Source: Lingula anatina (Eukaryota; Brachiopoda; Lingulata; Lingulida; Lingulidae). Taken from it: a DNA stretch of 64,000 nucleotides. Shown piece by piece: positions 55,712-64,000 of the stretch; the stretch's first letter is position 1; each line of letters begins with the position of its first letter. The position numbers and the translations under genes are program-made. The notes under the pieces are model-generated. The model had not been told where the DNA came from and did no database searches. It saw only the letters and a list, made by a program, of their open reading frames with translations. The stretch lies in assembly GCF_001039355.2 (NCBI RefSeq), contig NW_019775325.1, forward strand, positions 62,001 through 126,000. The letters are read 5' to 3'.

Positions 55712-57331
55712 ATGGGCCCATGAAGTCGAAAAACTAACAAGACCAGTAAATCCTGCAGATGCCATGTATCCACGTATTTGAAGTTTAGGATCAAAGTTTT
55801 CTCTGGGCCCAATGTTGTGACAGTTTTTCATTTCAAATGATCTTGAAATCATATTTCAAAAGTCTCAACTGAGTAAAAGACTACAAATGTTATTAAAGCT
55901 TACCTCATAGAATATTGTTTATTGCAAATAAGAATTATACGTAATAAATTCTTTTATTTTCCATATATTTGGGAACAAGTTTTTTTTCCATCTACAAGTA
56001 GGTGTATCTATTGTTCTTTACATATCACATCAAAGACAGGACCCGGGAGATTTTACAGAACCAAATTGTTAATCCTAATTTGATATATGTATGAGCTGAA
56101 GTTTTTTCGGTTTTTTAAGATGATAAGCTCCTGGTTCATCAAGTATTACAAATCTGGATACAACTGACATCTAATATGTACCTTTGCCAATTATATCATT
56201 GACACACCTTTATATGCCAACTTACAGCTCTTTTACCTTTAATACAATACAGTTTTGTTTTCATGTCACGGATTGATTGTGCCATGAATGGATCTAGAAA
56301 TTCTTGGACACCTGATATTTATAGATGTTATTATCGAATGGCCATTATTGGTGCATACTTGTTGGTTTTTTCTCGGAGAAATAACACTACAACAAATCCA
56401 TGCAAATTTAAATGTTTATTATTAGCATGGGAAGATACATTATATCCTGAATGCAATAAAGTTTTAAAGATATTGTCTTTGAATCTTCATTTAACAATTA
56501 TTTTTAAAATGCTTGAAATTTTTTAAAAGGCCTCCTTTGCAAATCCAATGAACATTCCTTAGAACCAAAGTCTACTTATTTATATGCACATTTACTTTTG
56601 TTAAGCATTTATTCTAGGTTTTGACAAACACAAATCTATACTAAAGCTGTATTTTGATTTTTCATAGAATTTTTTCTTTGAATGACACCTGTGCTGATCA
56701 ACAAGACTATTACATACACTGTTGACTCTACGAATGTAACATGAATCACATTTATACACAAGAATCTGCATGATTTACGCAAAAACAATCTAACATACTG
56801 GATGTAAGAGTGAAATGGAATCTCCAACTCTTTTCTGTTTCTTTTTCTCTTGCTGAATAGTTGCAAATTTCTTGAACACAGCAAGAACTGTTCATGAATA
56901 AGTAAAGCTTTGACATCTTACAGTAGCAAAAAGCGAAACAATTTACAAAAATGAGATCATTCATCATGCAAAAAACAAAACTTTTACCCTTTAATGCTTA
57001 TCATTTGGCATTTCTGCAGAAATAAAAGCCTTTAAAGGCTCTGCATGTCTGCAATAATTGCAATATATGTGTAGCTCAAATTGTGCTTTATAATTTACAT
57101 TGAAGAAAGACTTACATTACAAAACAATGTAAAAATGTAACAAATAAACATTCTTTAATGTTGCTTTAAAACCAAACAACACCGGAGTTTCCCCATGCAA
57201 CTGACTGGACAGAAGAACAGAGCACAAAATTTTTTTTAAATCAATCAACACGCACAGATACATAGGCTCTAACAGAGATGATTTATATTGTTCACATCCA
57301 ATGTCCTCAGTCTCATGTCTTCTGTTAAGTG
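55712..57331. other. Convergent intergenic region CNDP2/SCUBE
   Basis: Holds the two 3' untranslated regions. AATAAA at 55943 is 230 nt past the CNDP2 stop. TTTATT at 56415 is a possible minus-strand signal for SCUBE, about 920 nt past its stop. AT-rich; the ORFs seen (56263-56526 plus, 56636-56967 minus) have no recognisable domain. Confidence 0.5.
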
Positions 57332-60300
57332 TCAACCCTCCACGAAAAAATTTGTCACTTTTGGAGTCAGTAGTTTGATAAAAGAAGCTGGAAACATTGA
57401 TCCAGAAACATTGGCATACTTGAAATAATTGTATGGAGTAGCGATAACTTCTAAAAGTGCAGACAGCAACTTTCGATCCTGAAAGATAATGGGAAATATA
57501 TTAATCTTTTTATATCTTACCATTATTATTTTGATCATATAGGTGGCAATAAAAAAGGGAAAATGAGCTCAAAACTTAAAATAAGCATGAACTTTTAGTT
57601 GTAGTCTTATTTACAAAGCTAAACAATTGTGTTTCAATTAAAAGCATGCTATATATAAGATATTCCATATAAATTTTTCTGTCAGTTATTTAAAAAGCTT
57701 GCTTCCTCTAATTTTTTATATGGCCAAATTACCACAAAGTAAAAGAAATGGGGACAGGTCAAGAAACACTTGGATAAGAGAGTTGGAGACTGAAACCAAG
57801 AAATTTAAGCTGAATAAGAACCAACTAGAGATGAGAGCCCAGAACAGGGGTGTATGATGGCGTCTTGTAGGTGGCTTATGTTCAAAGAGGGGCCACGGGT
57901 AGAAGTAAGTCTACATACTTTTAGTACTTCTCTGTGCTGGTGAGAGCTGTACAGTCTCCCATCTCTCACTATGTCTTCTATCAAGTCTTGATATTCTTCT
58001 GAAAGAAAATGCAGTAGTTACTCATTTCTCAACAAAACAAACATTAACTACACAATCATCCCTGAAAACACAACATATCCATCAGGATCTTAAAATTTGG
58101 TAGATAAGAATATCATGTCAGTATAATAAGAAATAGAATGAAGATACTTCACCATGAAATGTTTGATGTCATTTATACAAGGGAAATAACAAATGGAAGA
58201 GGGTGGAAGCCTGTCTACATACCATCATATGTGACATATGGAATCCAGAAGCCTTTCTGTGTATTCCTGTTATCACTCTTAAAATGGATCCAAAGTTTTC
58301 GGGATCGCGCTGTGAAGGCGACGGGTCTCTCCATGGACTCGCATGTCTCAAACGTCACCAAGGAGTATGGAGATTCTGAAACAAGATTGCCCCATTTCAT
58401 CTTTTATGAGTTATTGTTGGTTGGTAGCCAGGATACAAGACCACAGGTTATAATGTGCCACTAAACTGAACAAGAATGTGCGTGAGATAATACATACACT
58501 ATCACCCGAGTGATATATGCCAGAACACCCCAACCATCAGCAAGAGATGATCAAGGTATGTATTGTGAGAGGGTGCCAGTGTGTTATAATGTTTCAGAAA
58601 CACTGAAATCTTCTTTGCCAAATAGGCCCTGTGATGAAAACCCATTCAGATTTTGATGAAAACCATTCTGTAAAATTTTTCCAAACAGGCAGACTAACTT
58701 CTGTTCTTGACAAGTTGGACAACCAGATGGCAGCACATGTCCTTCACCTCACCTGACTTCCTCATCACCAACTTGTCACCGCAGTGATCTTGTCCTGACA
58801 GGAACAACTCAGGGACAACCACCAGAATTCTTCTTCCTTGCTCGGGGACAATAGTCCAAGTGCACTCCACGTTATTGGGGTAGTTGCCAGGGTAATTTGG
58901 GGTCTGTATATAACCCTGGTGGAGACCTATGTGACCCCCACATTTCATGTCTGAAATATGAGTAATTTTGTGTAAAGAGTTTCAGTATCTTTCATCATTA
59001 TGGCATTATTCCTTAAAAGAAAGTTGAATTTTTAATAGATCCAAAGCAACAGCATCTAAATAGTAATGTTAGAAATTTGTATTTCTCGATATCAGGTACA
59101 TACCCCAGTACTTAAAGAATTGCATGCTCATACTGTACCTTTGCACTCTGAGCTGTCCACTGCCCCCTGGTGGTCAGTGCTGGTGTCTCCAGGACAGTCC
59201 ATACAGTAGTTCTGGCCGTAGGCAGGCTGGTACGTCCCCTTAGGACAGTGGACACACCTCTCCTGGCTGAGGTCATAATGCTGGCCAGGGGGACACTTGG
59301 CTGGGAATAGAAGATGGGGAAGATGAAAGATATAATATGGTATTATTATTTTATGTCTTTAAAATCGTTGCCCAAGGTCCCCAGAAACCCACCTCTGTCC
59401 TACCTGTTGGAAGACTTGTGTGTGTGTGTTTGTGTGTGCATGTGTGCGCACGCACTCACATGGTTTCAGGCCATCATTTACTGTGATATGTATTACAAAG
59501 AGATGACCATATTACTACAAAGCATCCCTCTTCAAAAAACTTTTTTGTCCTCCAACTGACCTTTCACGACACAATCCTGAAACCCAGTGGACGCCACACC
59601 AGTGGTGGCCACTCCCTGCCCACATGACAGGCACTGGGTGCGGCCGTAGTCCGGCTGGTATGTACCACTGGGGCACGGTGCACACGGCTCAAAACCATCC
59701 GAGGAGAAATAGCCCCTCCCGCACTGACCTGCAGAATGAAACATATTCAGGTTCAAAATTAGGTAATTGATCAAAACTGTTAAATGTCATTTTCAAAAAG
59801 ATAATAGCTACTTTTCTAATTTAGATTTTAAAAATATGGTTTGAAAAGATTAGGCAGCTATATCAACTAACAAATGCAGCAAGGTGAAGTTGAAAGCTAT
59901 TTTCACTGTTGTCTGCCATTTTGTTTAGTCCAACCAAAATTACAACAAAACGAACAGCAATCATATTATGATGATAAAAGATACAAATTTAAATAAAAAA
60001 CACATATCAGCAATAATGATACATAGCTTGTGTTTTGAAACAACATTTGTAGTAATTGATGCATTGACAAGCATGCAATATCTTCTACTGAACAAACATA
60101 CAAACACGTACTTTTAATATTTCAAGCAATAAAAGTCAGTTCACTGAAATGTAAAAGTACATTCAATGCAGGCCAGACTGTGCAATCACCCACTTAACTG
60201 AAAAATAAAAAGCACACACAGCTGCTGCAAGTGTTGTCCTTGGCACCAGACTACACTGTACACTACAAAGAAGTCACAACTCACTTATTTCAGTTTAAGT

Positions 60301-63300
60301 TGCTCATAAAAACACTTTCTCACATGATCCTCAATAGTAATTGGGAATTTATAAATCAACTTCCACAGGTATTGCTGAAAGAACATTGTCTTAGGAAATA
60401 CAGTGACCCCTGTGGACTTCAGGTGTCAAACCCAGGTGTTACCCTCAAGTGTGACCTTCAAGTGTGACCTTCAGGTGTGAACCTTGATATGACCCCAGGT
60501 GTTACCCCCAGGCATGACTCCCCATGCATGACCCCCCCCCCCTCCAATGTGTGACCCCCAGGTCTGACCTCAAGGTGCAACTACTGTATGAATTGAGGGT
60601 TTATTTTTCCAGTGAATTTTTATAAGGTACTACACAATTAAGTACATTACTGTCAGTAGTCATATGGCAGAACTGAATTATCTGACATATTTATACAGAT
60701 ACTGTATGCAGTATGTATTATAACACAAAAATACAGTACCGCACATGAAAAAGTTTACAAAAAGTTCACCCATAAATTTTTAATCAAAAACATTGTTCTT
60801 ATATTTAAAACTTCATCACACAAATGTCCATACCTCAGGCTCACACTGTATAGTTTTTCTATAACATCATAATTTATGACATTAATGCTATGTTAGGCAA
60901 CCTTACCCCCACATTCAGTGATATTCCTGGCTCCGGCCACTCCTTTCCCTAGGGACTGATCTGGACACGCCTGACATGACAGCTGTCCCTCCTGGTCCTG
61001 GTACGTCCCCTGGGCACACGGCACGCACTGCCCACTGCTCACATGGAAGTACGTCCCTATGCTACAGGCCACTGAATCAACAGAATTCATGGCATGAATA
61101 AGGCACGTTCACAATGAATGTATTTCACTAGTTAGCGAGCACTAATTCCACGGGTGTCTCTTTATTGCTGAATGCAGATTACCAGACTAACACTCCTCCT
61201 CCTGGCGTTGAGCAGAGTAAAGAAAAGCTGGTGATTATATGGGTATGTTGGAAACAAGAGGAGGTGTGTTAATCTGTTAATTTGATTTGCATTCAGAAAG
61301 TGTTCCCATGGAGTTAGCGCCCATTAGTTATGTGGACAAAATTCACTGTGAACGGTCCCTTATTCTGGTTTAAAAATTTCAGGATAAATTAGAGTGCTTT
61401 AGTACTGTCTTAGCTTAACCTGATTTTAAACTAACCCAAGGAGGTACGCAATTATAATTACATCTGGGTCTTTGTCAAAAAAGCTCATGTTATCCCTCCA
61501 TCAACCTACCTGATGGCTTTACTCAGGCTGGGGTGGAGTTGGGTGGGGGTGGATGGGGGTTATATAGTGGTTGGGAGCCACCAAGTAATTCCTTATTCCA
61601 AAATGTTTTTTATTAATATGATTCCAAAATTTATGAAATTCATGAACCACGATACTTTTTAGATTAAAATAAATCTAAAAAAATTCTTTAAAAAATATTG
61701 TTCATGTTGATGAAGTATGAATACTCATTATTGAAGTAATGAATATTTAAGGTTATATCTTTATGGGCTACTTCTTCAGTAACTGAGGCAAGTAATGATA
61801 AACTGAATTCTTTCTATCTGTTGGACATCAGCACTAGAAAATACATCACTCTTCTTTTTATATTATAAGTATGGGTTACACATAAGAAAGGAGAGATCTT
61901 GTATAATTTAGTATAATTCAACATCATAAGTATAGAATTATCATTTGCACTGCATTATCAAACTATTTATAACCATAAGCTTTCACATAGCAATTAAGCT
62001 GGAAATGGCTTTAATGGCTTCAATCATCAGATATTTATCAAGATCAAAAAATATCACCACTTATCAGCCCATAATCTTAAAGCAAATCTAAATCATAAAC
62101 AACATCCACAATTAACACTGGTATATTGACTTTGTTTAAAAAATTACCATCTGAAAATGCAAGAGAACTTTAAGATATTTAAGTATTGCCTTGTTAATGG
62201 AAATTCCCCCAAAGCCTCATTTCATTTCACATTCTGTAAGCGTATGATGAACAGTTGCAGAAAAATAGGAATTACCCCAAAGTATACCAGATATATATAG
62301 CAAGTCACCCGCAACAGAATATCATATGTTCATGCAGCCCCAGGGTCAGTCCAATTAATTCATGATTGCCTACACCACAGCATTCAAGTCTTAATATCAG
62401 CCCATACATGTCCTACACACCACTTTTCTTTTTTTTTCTTTGTTTATCTCAAAAAAAAATTGCACACCAGCAGTAAATATTAGCAAAGGTTGTAATACAT
62501 CAAACAAAAAGCAGATACTGTTGCTCTTTATGCACCATGCTTGGTATTTCTGGATGGAGTTGCTCATCTTTTGTACAGTTAGATTTTGTGTTTTTTTTTC
62601 AAGTCAACTGAAAGATTTCATTTTCAGAATGTTGTGTCAGATAATAATAAGATTTTGGCTACTTAATTTTAACAATGATATAAGTCAAGAATATTTCATG
62701 TGAATATTTAACAGCTGCCATCTAAAACATATTTTAGAGACACCATCATCATCTATTAGTAATAAGCAGCTTGTTAGTGTCAACATCATCCACGCTCAGT
62801 CCCTGCCAAAAAAAGCGGTGCTGCAAAGCATATTGTGATCATAGCCAATCTTTTCAATACACTGATTGGTTTGCATGGTTTCCATGGTAACCTACCACAT
62901 GACTCTCCAACAAACACCTGTCCCAGAGAACAATCATGAAAGTTAGGCAGGACCGACCCTGGAGCCGTAAACGAATTGCGTTCTACTTCCCATTCATCCC
63001 GTCCTATTCTGAACGATAGGAATAAGGCATATATTATATCAAATTTTAAAGTAGTACATAAATGGATTCATCATACAGAGAGAGACTTACCACAGCTTTT
63101 CTTTACAAGAACATGGCCTATGGCACATACTGGCTGATAAGCCCCTGAAGGCTTAAAAGATTTCTTGACCACCTCCAGTGATTGACCTTCATATCTGGAG
63201 GGGGAAGAGAAGGAGGCGAAAACATCTTTTTCATTGAAAAGTAGAAATACAAAAATACAGAAAGCTATTTGATATACAGAATTAGACAGGCCACATTCTG

Positions 63301-63986
63301 AAAATACCAAAATGTAATTATAGTAATAGCATTTCATGTATACTTAGGGGCCATTCAGAGTAGAAAATCCAAGTATCAACTGGTCCAAGACTCAAATATG
63401 GCAGACCCTACATGAAAGGAAGACTGCATAATCCTGTAATTCTCTCTCTGACTCTAACAGCCTCTCTACGCATTGTCCCTGCAGGGGCACAGTAATTAAA
63501 TCTCTGCTCCATTCCACCAGATGCATGGGGAGGTGTGTGAGAGGCAGAAAGACCATTACAGGATTAAGCTTCCTTTCATGTAGGGTCCGCCATATTTGAG
63601 CTTAGGACCAGTTGATACTCAGATCTTCTATTCTGAATGGTCCCTTAAAGTTTGCCTTAAGATTACACCACACTGAACATAGCTAATCATGTAAGTTGCT
63701 AGTTTGAGGTAGATTAGACATGGGCCTCATCTCAAACTTTCACAGATTTGTTCTGCTGCTAAGACATCCTCAGTGGAGTGCTATAGACCCATCTACACAG
63801 CACGATGTGGCGTTCCTCCATTTCTTTCAACCTCTGGGCCTAAACAGTTCTATACTGAACCTTGTTCTAAATAATCTACTCACCTAACAAAAAATCTTTC
63901 CTTGTTAATAGATTTTCTTAGGGCTCTGATGGTTTTTTTCAGTTTTCGTTCTGTTCTTTTCTTAACACAGTGCACATCACAACGGT
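57332..63986 (-). CDS. SCUBE family protein (signal peptide-CUB-EGF), C-terminal part
   Basis: SCUBE proteins are secreted or membrane-tethered glycoproteins that modulate Hedgehog and BMP/TGF-beta signalling. Nine exons (minus): 63986-63884, 63194-63091, 61071-60907, 59728-59561, 59300-59139, 58950-58753, 58375-58223, 57998-57919, 57478-57332. Phases agree throughout. In order: a basic linker ([14 protein letters not shown]); Cys-rich ephrin-receptor-type modules ([65 protein letters not shown]); and a CUB domain ([20 protein letters not shown]...[10 protein letters not shown]...[17 protein letters not shown]). It ends with the SCUBE tail ([20 protein letters not shown]...[13 protein letters not shown]). 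Three of the Cys-rich exons are 162-168 nt and symmetric (phase 1-1). Signal peptide and EGF repeats lie beyond the right edge. An invertebrate gene need not match one of vertebrate SCUBE1-3. Confidence 0.94.
60380..60600. repeat. Imperfect minisatellite rich in GTGTGACC
   Basis: Units such as TCAAGTGTGACCTTCAGGTG and GACCCCCAGG repeat irregularly, with a C-run near 60531-60542, inside a SCUBE intron. Confidence 0.7.
61099..61362. mobile_element. Fold-back MITE in SCUBE intron
   Basis: The left arm AAGGCACGTTCACAATGAAT...CACTAGTTAGCGAGC pairs with the right arm GCGCCCATTAGTTATGTG...TTCACTGTGAACGGTCCCTT. Inner arms GCTGAATGCAGATTA...CTCCTCCT and AGGAGG...GATTTGCATTCAG also pair. The core (AGAAAAGCTGGTGATTAT, TATGTTGGAAAC) is shared with 11660 and, inverted, with 37400. 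Flanks are TAA and TTA, near but not identical target copies. Confidence 0.7.
63347..63644. mobile_element. PIF/Harbinger-like fold-back MITE, 298 bp, TTA target duplication
   Basis: The left arm GGGGCCATTCAGAGTAGAA...GGCAGACCCTACATGAAAGG matches the inverted right arm over about 95 bp with only scattered differences. It is flanked on both sides by TTA (63344-63346 and 63645-63647), the 3-bp duplication expected of PIF/Harbinger elements. The high arm identity suggests a fairly recent insertion. It lies in the SCUBE intron between the first two visible exons. Confidence 0.8.
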
Positions 63987-64000
63987 CTGAAAAAAATAGT

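Overview
The window is animal nuclear DNA: AT-rich, with genes split by GT-AG introns, long simple repeats, and small inverted-repeat transposons in introns and intergenic DNA. Homology and splice phase allowed exon-by-exon assembly of eight conserved animal genes. Gene content, short introns and a ZNF862-like hAT fragment fit a bilaterian invertebrate, most likely a lophotrochozoan such as a bivalve or gastropod mollusc. The taxon is an inference and cannot be fixed from this sequence.

Layout, left to right: an arylsulfatase (+, 1-11303, 5' end outside the window); a short cysteine-rich ORF I do not recognise (-, 14238-14675); CCDC59/TAP26 (-, 15877-17443); ZC3H11A (+, 19308-25301, with a probable 1-nt frameshift near the end); the cilium gene PIFO/pitchfork (-, 26493-28783); TFIIH subunit GTF2H1 (+, 29526-35545, with one exon duplicated in the assembly); PHRF1 (-, 36987-47283); CNDP2 (+, 48670-55711); and the 3' half of a SCUBE gene (-, 57332-63986). 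From CCDC59 onward every neighbouring gene is on the opposite strand, giving three head-to-head pairs (CCDC59/ZC3H11A, PIFO/GTF2H1, PHRF1/CNDP2) and three tail-to-tail pairs.

The genes do not form one pathway. Four act in nuclear gene expression: CCDC59 (rRNA processing), ZC3H11A (mRNA export), GTF2H1 (transcription initiation and repair) and PHRF1 (RING/PHD ubiquitin ligase with a Pol II-binding tail). The others are a sulfatase, a cytosolic dipeptidase, a cilium protein and a secreted signalling protein.

The mobile DNA is the richest non-genic signal: a 2.1-kb hAT-like element carrying a zinc-finger exon inside an arylsulfatase intron, a 163-bp hAT MITE, and several fold-back elements. Those at 37304, 61099 and inside 11310-11760 share a core, and those at 61099 and 63347 share similar ends. 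I found no rRNA, tRNA or CRISPR array and no convincing undescribed multi-gene system. The items most worth checking are the cysteine-rich ORF, the basic insertion in the arylsulfatase, the ZC3H11A frameshift and the duplicated GTF2H1 exon.
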